64,000 nucleotides of DNA, taken from NCBI GenBank assembly GCA_031002005.1, contig JARYHS010008074.1:349828932-349892931 (forward strand), read 5' to 3'. The translations under genes were made by a program, and so were the position numbers. Below the pieces are notes generated by a model. That model was not told the DNA's origin. It worked only from the letters and a program-made list of their open reading frames with translations, and did not search any database. Below are positions 11,606 through 22,251 of this stretch, piece by piece (the first letter of the stretch is position 1; every line of letters begins with the position of its first letter). Source of the stretch: Vandiemenella viatica (lineage: Eukaryota; Arthropoda; Insecta; Orthoptera; Morabidae).

Positions 11606-11935
11606 GGAGGGGTCGGTGGCTCAGTGGTTAAGGCATCTGACTGGGATCAAAAGGTCTCCTATTCGAATCTCTGTCTTCACGGGGTTTTTCATCGGTTCTT
11701 AACCTGACCTTCACCACTGGCACAGCTTGCTGTATAATGTGAAGTAGGCCAGAACGCTTCCTTCCTTCAGATTCCAGATTGAACTGTAGGTTCATTTCCC
11801 CCAGTAGGTTTACTGGCTTACATTAGGTAAGGAGGAAAGAAACTGGCTGTCCTGTGTCTGATGCTAAGCTTTGTATACCTCCTTTGTGAAGTTCCAACCA
11901 ACCTTTGGGTTGACTGAGTTGCTTAGTTTTTATTT
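11606..11935 (+). mobile_element. SINE-B copy 1 (tRNA-derived)
   Basis: The head has a tRNA-like box A (TGGCTCAGTGG, near 11617) and box B (ATTCGAATCTC, near 11653) about 35 bp apart. The body differs from SINE-A. The 3' part with 'ccaaccaacctt(t/c)gggttg' is found again, inverted, near 45755-45990. A cloverleaf tRNA is not supported because no acceptor-stem complement follows box B. Confidence 0.7.
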
Positions 11936-12426
11936 AAGTTCCTCCTTTCTGAAGTAAGTTACTAATTTTCTGTTATAATCCTGTCTTCCCTTCTATATAC
12001 TGATTTTATTTCTTTTGCTAACATTTATCCAGGCTTTGTTGCCAGAACATGCCCAGAATTCTTTTCATCTGCCTTCTACCCTTCAGTGACTCCCAAACCA
12101 AATATTTTATCATTTCAGAGGATTACTGGAAATTGTGGTTATACAAGGAATCAGCATCATAATACTGCAGTAATCAAATGCAAACTACCTATTTTCTGTT
12201 TGAAAATAATGGTCCAGGCTTTATTACAACACAGTTACTACTTGAAAATAATATTTCTTACGATTGACTACAACAGTATTATGACATTAGTGAATGATGA
12301 AGTCGTTGAATTGCAATCTCCGTTAGACCCTTTTTGAGTTACTGACTGCAAGCGTTCAGTAATTGGCACAGAGAAATTTAGTTGCCCTTTGTAACCCCTC
12401 CACCTCCAATAAACGTTGCTTACAAT

Positions 12427-12486
12427 GGAGGATTGCATCAAACCAGTCTAAAGACTGACGACAGCAAAAAAAAAAAAAAAAAAAAC
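12427..12486 (+). mobile_element. LINE-C 3' end with poly(A)
   Basis: The sequence 'gattgcatcaaaccagtctaaagactgacgacagc' followed by about 20 A is the inverse complement of the LINE-C 3' end seen at 38217-38270. This is a severely 5'-truncated copy. Confidence 0.8.
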
Positions 12487-13030
12487 AATGTGGGTACCAT
12501 TTCGCCCCCATAATATTCTAGCAAGCACCTGGCCAAAGTTTTGTAACCTATCTCTCCTACTTCCCCAATACGGTATTCTCTCCATCAGATGCTATGCTTG
12601 AACGCTTGCCCTTTGACATCCACAATTTGCCCTGCCAAGTGTAGCTAGCAGACAACTGATATTCCAAAGAATTTATATTTTCAAGCAACACTCCATTGAA
12701 TAATCATCCACAACATTCATTTTCATCTGTGTATACCTAATAAGTTGACTCTTCTTCGTAATTATCTTTATTCTGTACATATCCACCCTACTAGTTATCA
12801 TGTCTAGATCTCATTGCATTCACTCATAATCCACTGTTGATGTAATCCTCCTGTACAGCATTATGTTGTATGAAAACCATCTAATATTTGTCTGTAAATC
12901 AACAACAGAATCATTAGAGTAATGAAAACTAATGGTCCAAAGCACTATCCTATGGCACATATGTTCTCAGTTCCTTCTCACTCATTTTGACTCTTTGCTT
13001 CATACCTCTTAAGAATCCCTAGAATCTGTA

Positions 13031-14140
13031 GCGTGCAGATTTTAACATTTAAAATTAGCTCTTTGGAACTTATCTTCTGACACAAGAATATGACATCATA
13101 ATCTGTAATCTCTTATGAGATATATTTTTCTAATATTCTGGAATCATTTTGCCTGTCTCCTGGTTCTACAACAATACCATACAATAAACTTTTTTGTGCA
13201 TGCTGTAAAAGGTGATTATCAAGTAGCCATTTAGTTGCCTTTGTGGTTTGAATTAAATGAATCCTGGACCAGAGTGGTAACAGAAATTCTGACCCACAGT
13301 ATAAGATCTTAAGTATTTATTTTTAGGGTCTCATTTTTATGAGTGCAATATGAATGATGTGTAAGTAGTTTCAACCGTATTGTGAACTTTAATCTTACCT
13401 CCCTCTCACAATCGTACTATAATTGATTTTGACTTATGAAGTGTTGTGTGAGAGTGATGTGAATGTTCAGTTAAACATTAGTATATCATAGAGCTTCCTA
13501 GTTTTGTGCTTCTTTGTATTTAGGTATCTTGAATTATCAGATTTATAATGCTGAATTCCATCAAGATTCTCTTTTTAATTGTATAGCTGTGGGTTTGTTA
13601 ATATTTAAAACATTTGGCTGTATATCTCTGCTATATATTATTTTGTGGTTAGCTCTGCTAAAATATCTTATTTGCTTATCATGGACAATACATTCAATTT
13701 AATCTGAAACTTCCTGTACCAGTTGTAATATTGTTTGTTACATTCTTGTCTAATTAAGGTTCATCTCCTGCTCAATGATACTCGAGAAGAAATGGCCCTT
13801 CTAATCTGAAAATTGATACACAATGTTATTTTGACAATATCAATTAAGAATGTGTATATTATTGCTATTAAATATACACATTGAGCACAAAATTTTACAT
13901 AACAGATAAACTGTAGTGATTTGCCAGCAGCTATATTGTGATGTCCAATGATAATAGATAAAAAAAAGAAATCTAAACATAGTATGGATGGACTGTGCAC
14001 ACATTGCCATCAGAATGTGTGCACTCCATCCCAACTGAAATTAAATTAAAATAAATCACATACAGTAAATTTATTCACACGTTTAGTGTCTTGACACATT
14101 AATGGGCTATATTTGTCAGAGGAGGTTGTGGCAAGCAATA
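13031..14140. other. Unassigned AT-rich sequence
   Basis: No domain, terminal repeat or structured RNA could be recognised. Short open frames here have AT-driven composition and no conserved motif. Confidence 0.4.
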
Positions 14141-15003
14141 TTGAAGTGTGTTGTGGTTAGGTTGAAAGAGTAGCAATATCCTTGTTGCAGCATAAGGTGC
14201 AAGGACTTTCATTTTTTTATAAATAATTTAACCTATTTTGATTTTCGATAATGATCGCAATTCTGGCACAGAAATTTTCTGCCACACGGAGTATTGATGC
14301 AGTTTGTTCTTTTAGCAGTTGTGGTTAGATTGAAAGGCAGCCTGGAACATGAAAGTTGGTAATTACTTATTAGCTGGATTATTTTGCAAATTTATTTGAG
14401 TCATAACCGTGTTTACTACAGATTGTTTGTACTATTTGTAGTACATTTGGGTACCACATTGTACAATTAAGAGAGGATGGGTTCTCTTGGAAATAACGAT
14501 ACCAGTATGTTTGATACTATGAGTATGTAAATATTCTAGATATTTATTGTTGAGTTGTTTAATGTGCATTTGTGTGTTTTTCTGTTGTAAAATATGGAAT
14601 TTATATCTATTAATTATAATATTTCATGATTATTTTTTGTGGGATTTGTGCAGTTGTTTTGTCCATGCCCGATAAAATCTCCTGTTTTCCATACAGAAAC
14701 CGTTAGTGTCATATGTAGCTCCATGTGCAATGTATTTGTCAATTGCAGCATGATGTGATGTCATAGGTTAGTGCTGCAGAAAGTTTTCGTAGTGGTACTA
14801 CTACTGTGTTGGAAAAATGTTGTAGTGATATCTCGATTTCTGGTAATCCTTATATGTGAAGATTGTGGATAGGTTAAAATGTAGCCTGGACCAAAAAGAC
14901 AATTGATACTTATTGTTCAATCATAATTCACTAGATGTTTGGATTTCATTAAAAATTGAAGCTGCCTTTAATTTTGAACATGTTATTAGCAGTGCCTGTG
15001 GAT

Positions 15004-15920
15004 CATGGTTGCCACCTTATGAAAACAAAAGTCGCTGGACCTACTCTAAAAACTCACTAGATTACGGGATATTTAGAACTAAAAGATTCGCTAGAAATCG
15101 CTAAATAAAATAAGGGAAAATTGTAATATAAGTAATATAAAAATATTTTAATAATTGATATTCTAATTAAATTAAACATAATATTTTATTAAAATCAACA
15201 TCAAATTCTTCAATTGGTATTTATTCTTCAACATTTTGGTGTATCATTGGAGTTACAGAACTTGGAGATGTGAAAGGATGAGATGAATCGTCAGTCTTAG
15301 TTTCAAAAGAATATTTAGTATCTTTACGAATTCCAACAATCACATCAGCAAGAAGCGCGTAACTGTAGCCCTTTTTTCACAATTTTTAACTGATTCCTTA
15401 TATAAAAAGAAAGCTATTCCTATTTGCGGCCATCTTATTTTTCAATTTATTTTTAACAATGTTCATTGTACTGAAAATCTTCTCTACTGTGGCATTCGAG
15501 TGAGGAAGTGATAAAGCGTATACGGCTAAATCAGATAATTCGAAAAAGGTATTTATTCCAGCAGCATTCTTGTATTTTCGAACTTCAGCCCAAAATTCAA
15601 TGATCTTGTTTGTACTGTTCCATTCAACATAATTAATACCATGCCATTGCTGTAGGGGTTTGTCATTTTTTTCGTCATCAGATCCAAATTCTGAGGCAAG
15701 ATCTACTATTTTATTGTCTTTGCCCTGGTGAAGAGTATTTTCCACACTCAAGAGACACATTTTCTTCCAAATAATGTAGTTTATTTTTCGAAACTCTGCA
15801 AGGTTGAATATCACTAAAAATCACCAAATATTTTTTTAGCGATAACATTTTTATGACTATCGCTGTCGAACTTCAAAATTCACTAAATCTAGCGACAAAA
15901 TCACTAAGGTGGCAACGTTG
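15004..15920 (-). mobile_element. hAT element, 917 bp, with 8-bp target duplication
   Basis: The termini are CATGGTTGCCACCTTA and TAAGGTGGCAACGTTG, a 16-bp inverted repeat with two mismatches. The 8-bp direct repeat CTGTGGAT flanks it at 14996-15003 and 15921-15928, as expected for hAT. The paralogous repeat copy near 14862 has the uninterrupted target (TGTGGATAGGTT). The element is internally deleted and keeps only the 3' part of the transposase on the minus strand. Confidence 0.93.
15398..15814 (-). pseudogene. hAT transposase C-terminal dimerisation domain
   Basis: The 138-codon frame includes INTFFELSDLAVYALSLPHS followed by NATVEKIFSTMNIVKNKL. That is the hAT-type dimerisation domain, as in ZBED-like and ZMYM-like hAT transposases. 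The BED finger and RNase-H-like catalytic core are absent because the element is internally deleted. The frame ends near the 3' terminus of the element, as in complete relatives. Confidence 0.88.
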
Positions 15921-16000
15921 CTGTGGATAGGTTGAAAAGCAGCCTGGACTCAAATGGTAGGCCTAATCGATGCTCCCTGTTATAGCATAGTGCACTAGGA

Positions 16001-16193
16001 ATTTGGTCGACTGCATTTTTCTTCTAAATTTTCACAAATTCTTATAATTGACAAATAGATATATGTTTTAGTGTATTCTTTTTACATAATGTTTATCATC
16101 ATTTTTGGTCATGGATTCATTTCATTGAACATAATATAAATATTGTTGGAGGTTGCATATGTTTAAATGTGGCATACAGCAATCACTTTTCAT
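16001..16193. other. Unassigned sequence
   Basis: This AT-rich interval lies between the local repeat and REP-H copy 3. No recognisable feature was seen. Confidence 0.35.
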
Positions 16194-16196
16194 TTA

Positions 16197-16877
16197 AGGC
16201 TCCTTTAAATGATGTAATTTGGTCTCTTCAACACTGAAATCGGATCGTGTAAAGTGAGCTCCTGGTCAAGTTTTTATGGAGACACCAGACACAGAGATCA
16301 GGTTGAAATGCTATCCAATGTAACGTGAAAAGGTAGCGGTAAGCCAGGCCCACCATCACTCTGCACTGAAAACTAGCCGTATAAAGCCTCACTCTGTTGT
16401 GCTCGCACTGCCGGGTTCCCTGTTTTCTTTTTCTGTTGTATTGTATATTGTAATTATCTTGAGAGGGATGCATTTTATCAGCAAGAAAAATAAGTATCAT
16501 TAGAGTTGCTGTAGGTGTAAAAGACCCATGAAGTTTTATGGGACATATCACATTGCCTTTATCAGAAAAAAGACGCCAGAAATCGGACATTTCATTCTTT
16601 ATTATAAGTGTACCGATGCCTGTATCTTTTTTCCTATGCTTTTTGTGCATGTCAAAGCAGTCAGGGTTACACCAAGAAATTGTGCTTTTGATAAATATAG
16701 GGCCATACTTACTTAATTTAAATATTACAACATTAACAAATATGCATGGTGGTAGGCTGCTAGTGTGGTACTAACCATACCTGGTCATCTAAATGCAACC
16801 ACTTTTGACAGGATGAAAGTGAGGTCAGGAATGGGACCAGAACTAGCTGATTGGGAACTGGTCGTCTTAAGGCCCCC
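16197..16877 (-). mobile_element. REP-H copy 3: complete 681-bp Harbinger-like MITE without the hAT
   Basis: Both ends are present and flanked by TTA (16194-16196 and 16878-16880). The left end (AGGCTCCTTTAAATGATG) corresponds to the diverged inverse of the right end (GGTCGTCTTAAGGCCCCC). Its 16330-16560 part aligns in reverse to 60570-60760, and its 16640-16870 part to 8700-8990. At the point where copies 1 and 2 hold a hAT, this copy reads 'catatcacattgcctttatcag' uninterrupted. Confidence 0.72.
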
Positions 16878-16880
16878 TTA

Positions 16881-17590
16881 ACGTGGACGGGATATCTAGC
16901 GGGGTATGTCAGCAAGGGATGAAGATAACTGCAAAGAATAGTTGGTTTCTTAGGTATACAGATAAAAAACTAAATATTGATTATGATTAAAAGATGGGGA
17001 AGAAATTGTATTCTCAAGATTTGAAATTTAAATACCTTGGCATATCATTTGATAATAAATTCAACTGGATAGTAGGAAAATGTTTCTCCTTCATTTATTA
17101 GAGAGAATGATGAGGGTACATACCAGAGAAGTGAGGGAATTAAGTTACAAAACTTTGGTCAGAACATTGCTTGTACATAGTGGTGTAGTATAGGACCTAT
17201 ATTTCAGATATCGGTCACAGTAGTTAGAGGTGGCACAAAGAAGGGCTGCTAAAATTGTCTCTGGAAATTACTGCAGAACACAGTCAGTAACTGATCTGAT
17301 AAGGAATTGAAATGGGATTCATTGGAAAACGGGAGGATGAGGTGAGTTGTAGGAGTATGCAATGCAAATATGTGTGACAAGGTGTGTAAAGATATTGATG
17401 GAAAAAATGAGAGAAAGGGAAGTGAAAAGATGACCATGGCCATAGCTGGCATTCGATTTTAGACATAAGGGTGTCTGAAAACTTACCTTTTTAAATAAGG
17501 GGGTCAGGTATTGGACTAAATTGCTAAGAGAATTAATTTACTAAAAATGAAAAGAATTTCAAATTAACATTCGAATTATAGAGTAATAAC
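16881..17590 (+). mobile_element. LINE-A 3' fragment, duplicated block unit 1
   Basis: In sense orientation it contains remnants of the blocks LKFKYLGISFDNKFNW, RTLLVHSGVV and QRRAAKIVSGNYCRTQSV, the C-terminal region of LINE-A ORF2 also present at 20000-20520 on the other strand. The frame is shifted repeatedly. The LINE-A 3' tail resumes at about 18756 after a LINE-D insertion. Confidence 0.75.
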
Positions 17591-18750
17591 TCTCCTATCC
17601 CATGGCCTCATCTAATGGAAAAAATTGTAGAAGGTAGGCTGAGGAAAGCCATCGAACTGCAGCTTGAAGAAGAGGAATATGGATTTAGACCTAACATATC
17701 AATAGCAGATCTCATCTTGGATAATCAAGGAAAAACATTGAGAGAGGGGAAGAGATGTCATCTTTATTTCCTTAGATATTGAAAAGGTCTATGGCATCAT
17801 AACTAGAGATAAACTTGGGGAATGTCTGTCCAAACGAAAAGTGCCAACAAACTTGATCACCAAAGTTAGAATGCTGTATGAGAACTGCCAAAGCTTCATC
17901 CATAATGGGGACTGCTATTCAGACTGGTTTGTCACTACTAAAGGTATCACATTACTGCTGTTGTTCATCATTGAAATGGTCGAAATTATAAAGAGAGTAA
18001 AACAGCAACTCTAGCCTGACAACTTTAAATCATTTGCAGTTGATGTGATTTGGGGATATATAGAGGATGAAGTAAAACAGAAACTGAACATCTGGAATAA
18101 ACATTTTAAGGAATTTGATCTTAAAACGGTGGTAATGGCTGTCAGCCGACAGAATATGAAGCTTGTTATTTATCTGAAGCGTGAAAAATTGAATCAAGAT
18201 CAAAATTTTCAGTACCTTGGCAGTAAAGTGACCTCTGACAGTTGATCCCAGAATGAATTTACCAGTATGGTACAAAAAGGAGCCCAGTTCTATCATCTGG
18301 TTAGGCACCTTCTGTGGGACAAGCATATTCCAATTACAGCCAAAATGTCACTGAATAATTCATACTTCTTACCCATTACAATATACAGCCTGGAAGTATG
18401 TGCCACTACCAGCAGAGATGAAAACACTCCAGGCAGTCGAGATGAAGTTCCTGAGATAAATGGTACAAAAAACCAGAAGAGACAAGATCAGGAATGAAGT
18501 GATCCATTAACAGATCCCAGTCAATGAAAAAATTGCCAAAGTGATGGCTGGGACATGTCAAGTGGACGGACCCATCAAGAACAGCAAGGATATGGTTGGA
18601 AAAAGAACTGAAGGGTAAAAGACCAAGAGGCTGGCCCAGAAGGAGATGGATTGATCTCCTGAAACTGGGCCTATAGGAGAAAGGTGCATCATGGTTTAGA
18701 ATCCAAGAATAGGAAATTTATTTGGAGAGATAAAGGTGGCGAGCATTCTT
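17591..18750 (+). mobile_element. LINE-D non-LTR retrotransposon fragment
   Basis: The recognisable blocks in order are RPLMEKIVEGRLRKAIE with EEEYGFRPN near 17605-17700, a decayed FLDIEK(A)YD-like block near 17770, FAVDVIWG near 18033 in place of the FADD box, FQYLGSKVTSD near 18210, and the C-terminal PRGWPRRRWID near 18630-18655. Stops and shifts are frequent. It is an endonuclease-RT LINE but not LINE-A, C or E. It sits in LINE-A, and the paralogous block downstream lacks it. Confidence 0.75.
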
Positions 18751-18945
18751 ACACCGCACCTGGGAAACTGGAGACGGATGATGATAATTTGAAGAAGACA
18801 AAAGTAGGCAGGTACAAGAAAGGGCGAAAATTGGTGTGTTGGGAAATTTCCACCAGAGCATGCACTCCACAATTAAATATCTTTGGTATCTAATAATTAT
18901 ACATTTTATAGTTATATAAATATGAAAGTTTGTGTGGTTTAATTG
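18751..18945 (+). mobile_element. LINE-A 3' tail of duplicated unit 1
   Basis: The strings 'gacaaaagtaggcaggtacaa', 'accagagcat' and 'tctttggtatcta' recur in the same order at 19685-19805. Together with 16881-17590 this completes one LINE-A 3' end split by LINE-D. Confidence 0.7.
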
Positions 18946-19069
18946 TATGCATGGTAGTAGGCTTCTAGTGCAGTACTAACCAGACCAGTCCAGTCGATGG
19001 GACATCAAAATGCAACACACTGTCGACGGGAGGAGAGTGAGGTCTGGATCAGATCATCTAAAGGTCCCT
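18946..19069 (-). mobile_element. REP-H copy 4, partial
   Basis: It matches 16745-16877 from 'tgcatggtagtaggct' to the terminus 'catctaaaggtccct' next to TTA (19070-19072). It is followed by the same LINE-A sequence as copy 3. Both REP-H and LINE-A are therefore shared with unit 1, which suggests local duplication rather than two insertions. Confidence 0.65.
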
Positions 19070-19072
19070 TTA

Positions 19073-19820
19073 ACATGTACGTGATATATTGGTGGGTAGG
19101 TGAAGATAATTGAAAAGAAGAGTCAGTGTATCAGATACACTGATAAAAAAAACAAATAATTTGTTATGGTTATTAGATGGGAAGGAATTGTTTTCCTGAA
19201 GACATGAAATGTAAATACCTTGGCATAACATTTGATGATAAATTCAACAATAGTGGGTATGTACCAGAGAAGACAGGGAATTGGATTACAAAACTTTTGT
19301 CAGACCATTGTTTGAGTATAGTTGTGTTGTATGGGACCAACATTTTGGATATCAGACACAGGAGTTTAAGGGGGTGTCTCTGAAATTACAGTAGAATGCA
19401 AACAGTCACTGGTCTAATATAGTCTAATAAAGGAATTGGATTCATTGGGAAATGGGGGGGGGGGGGGGGGTGAAGAGTGTTGTGGGAGTCTACAATGCAA
19501 ATATGGTTGATGAAGTGAAAAAATATTGGTGGAAGAATTAAGAGAGGATGGGAAGTGAAAAGCTGGCCATGACCACAACCAGGTACTCGATTGCTCCATT
19601 GCAATTTTAATTAAATATTAAAATTAAATTGCAAAGGAAATTAATTTATCAAAAATGCTGTAAAAATTTCAACTTATTGTTCGTTTAAGACAAAAGTAGG
19701 CAGTTACAAGAAAACGGGTGGGGGGAGGGGGGGAAGATTGGTATGTAGGGAAATCGCCACCAGAGCATTGTACTCAATCACATTTAAATGGTAATGTCTT
19801 TGGTATCTGATAATTATTTA
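19073..19820 (+). mobile_element. LINE-A 3' fragment, duplicated block unit 2
   Basis: It parallels 16881-17590 plus 18756-18895 and reads continuously, without LINE-D. It contains DMKCKYLGITFDDKFN near 19200 and ends at 'tctttggtatctgataatta'. Runs of G at 19454-19470 and 19720-19735 add simple-sequence noise. Confidence 0.75.
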
Positions 19821-20778
19821 ATTTAATTTAATTGCAATGGAGCACAGGCTCCGGTGACAATTTCCCTACACACCCATCTTCCCCCTATCCTGCACCCACC
19901 TACATTTGCCCTCTACAGATTTTATCTTTAAATTCTTTCAAAGTTTTCGGTAAATTATTCATCATTTCTCTTGGTAACTCATTCCAATCCCTGACACCCT
20001 TACCTAAAAAAAGAGAATCTTCCCACACCCTTGTGCCTGAAATCGAGTGCTAGCTTGTGGTCATGGTCATCTATTCCCTTCCATGCACTACTTTTCATAC
20101 CTAATGCAATATCTTTCCATGCCTCATTGCCAGTATATGCCCTGTACACTCCCATGACCCTCCTCATCCTCCTCCTGTCTTGCAATGAATCCCATTCCAG
20201 CTCCTTTATCATATCCATCACTGATTGCTTTCTGCGATAATTTCCAGAAACAAATCTAGCAGCCCTCTTTGCACCCTCTCCAACTCCTGTATTTGGTACG
20301 TAAAATGAGGGTCCCATACTACACTACCATATTCAAGCAATGGTCTGACCAAAGTTTTGTAACCCAATTCCTTTACTTCTTCCGTACATCCCCTCATCAC
20401 TCTCTCCATCAAGTGCAGAACTTTGAAACCTTTTCCTACCACCTGTCCAATGTTCCTGCCCAGTTAAGCTTGTTATCAAAAGTAATGCCAAGATATTTAC
20501 ATTTCAAGTCTTCAGCAAGCAATTCTTTCCCCACCTTATATTCATAATTAACCTTTTGTTTTTTATTTGTGTATCTAATAAGCTGACTCTTCTTTGCATT
20601 TATCTTCATTCCATGTTTACCAACCCAACTAGATATCCTGTCCAGATCACCCTGCAACTGTTTACAATCCTCTATCGTTTTGATTCTTTTATACAGCATT
20701 ATATCATCTGCAAACAATCTAATTTCAGATAGTCAACAATCAACACAATTATTCATTAGAATAATGAATAGCAATGGT

Positions 20779-21017
20779 TTTCTTTTTAACTGCTTAATGT
20801 CTCTTAACAGTGAGGTCTTTAGAGATGGGAAAGGATGGGAGGCAAGGAATGGGAAGGAATTCGGCCAAGGCGTTTTAAAGGAAGCATCCCGGCATATACC
20901 TTGAGTGATTTGGGAAACCATGGAAAACCCAAATCTGGATGCCCATACAGGGATTCGAACCGCCATCCTCCCAAATGCGAGGCCAGAACGCTAGCCGTTA
21001 CACCACCACGATCGGTT
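20779..21017 (-). mobile_element. SINE-A copy 2 with 10-bp target duplication
   Basis: This copy is flanked by perfect TAGCAATGGT repeats (20769-20778 and 21018-21027). In sense orientation it starts with a tRNA-like head including box A (GGTGTAACGGC) and box B (GGTTCGAATCC), and ends in a short A tail. The LINE-A RT sequence is continuous across it once one target repeat is removed. Confidence 0.95.
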
Positions 21018-21539
21018 TAGCAATGGTCCCAATACGCTACCCTGTGGCACACCCATTTTTACTTCAACTTCTTTTGATACTACATTTCATACCCTAACTT
21101 TGTTTTCTACCTTTTAAAAATTCTTCTACCCAGAAAATCACTTTCTCATCCACTCCAATGGTTTTTACCTTATTTACTACCATTTTATGGCTTACTCTGT
21201 CAAACGTCTTTGACAGACCTAGTGCTACACTATCAATTTAGCCTCCCTTGTCCATTTCATCTGAAATATCTTCCATATACCCCACCAACTGAGATTCACA
21301 TGAATATCCTTGCCTGAACCCATGTTGCCTGCTGGAAAACCACTTACGTTCCTCACATATATTTCTGATGTGGTTGCATATCAATCTTTCCATTAATTTA
21401 CCTACCACTCATGTCAAACTGATTGGTCTGTAATTCTCAACTCTATTTCTCACCCCCTCCTTTATATACTGGTACTACTATTGCACTTTACCAGTCCTGT
21501 GATAAGCAGCAAGTATCCAGACTCATTTTAAATAATATT

Positions 21540-22209
21540 TCAAGATAAGGTACAATGTAACATCTTTAAGATATCTGTAGTAATATTATCTTCACCAGCC
21601 CCTTTATGTTTTTTCAGCTTTCTTATTTCCTTCATGATTTTCTCAGGATGAATATCAAATTTTTTACTATCGTCATTTCTAATTGTGTTGTTAAGCTCAT
21701 TCTCCGAATTAGACCCTCCTGTTTCTGATTCATTGTCCCTAATTCTTTCACTGAACCAGTTACTTAAAATCTCTGCCTTTTTCAAATCGTCAGTAACTTC
21801 TTCTCCATCCTTATCTATAAGTGTCTCTACACCCTCCCTTCCCCTCAGTTTCCTGATATAGCCATAGAAATTTCTAGATATGTCAATCAATGGTCCTCCT
21901 GCACTGATAATACTCTTCATAAACCCATCTTTAGCCATTTTCTTTGCTATTATTAAGTCCTTGTTTAGTTGTTTTAAATATTCTCTACTACCCTCCTGTC
22001 TCTTAACTCTATTCTCTTCTTACCAACCTCTTTAACCTCCTCACTTCCCTTTTATAGTACATAGGTTCTCTACTTCTCTTTATTTTCTGCCTTGGAATAC
22101 ATTTTTCTTCCCCCTTTCTTATTATCTCCTTGAACTCTTCCCACCTTGACTCTACTGTACTTGTGCCTTCTTTCCATTTGCTGAATTGTTCTCTGAAATA
22201 TCTCTTCAA
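21540..22209 (-). pseudogene. LINE-A linker and N-terminal RT segment
   Basis: Frames at 22009-22209 (YFREQFSKWKEG, SRWEEFKEII) and 21540-21938 (NFYGYIRKLRGREG, VTDDLKKAEILSNWFSE, LKKHKGAGEDNITTDILK) form the usual region between endonuclease and RT of CR1/L2-like ORF2. The K..KA.G.D.I block marks RT motif 0/1. The two frames differ, so there is a frameshift near 21950-22000. Confidence 0.85.
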
Positions 22210-22251
22210 ATTTGAAACCTGTGCCTTTTTATAATTGTACCTATTTCCCCC

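Larger units (their letters stand above)
11430..13030 (-). mobile_element. Diverged LINE-A copy with SINE-B and LINE-C insertions
   Basis: Three blocks follow the LINE-A minus-strand copy in order: 11430-11600 (3' region), 11940-12070 (RT C-terminal region) and 12510-13030 (thumb and ADD region). They are separated by SINE-B (11606-11935) and by sequence ending in a LINE-C 3' tail (12427-12486). No usable frame remains. Confidence 0.6.
14150..16000. repeat. Degenerate local repeat with a shared 'taggttgaaa...cagcctgga' core
   Basis: Four related cores occur at about 14155, 14320, 14866 and 15922. Each reads TGTGG(T/A)TAG(G/A)TT(G/A)AAA..., and the last three continue into (A/T)GCCTGGA. The copies at 14155, 14866 and 15922 also share a following 'gcactag/cataaggtgcaagg/cactag' stretch. 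Spacing is irregular because of a 917-bp hAT insertion between the last two and apparent indels. The unit has no coding sign. Confidence 0.6.

Noticed and set aside
11606..11680. tRNA gene at the SINE-B head
   Set aside because: Same reasoning: promoter boxes are present but no cloverleaf, and the sequence continues into a SINE body.
13840..14034. Hydrophobic frames at 13761-14034
   Set aside because: AT-rich translation with Phe/Ile/Tyr bias, no start context or motif.
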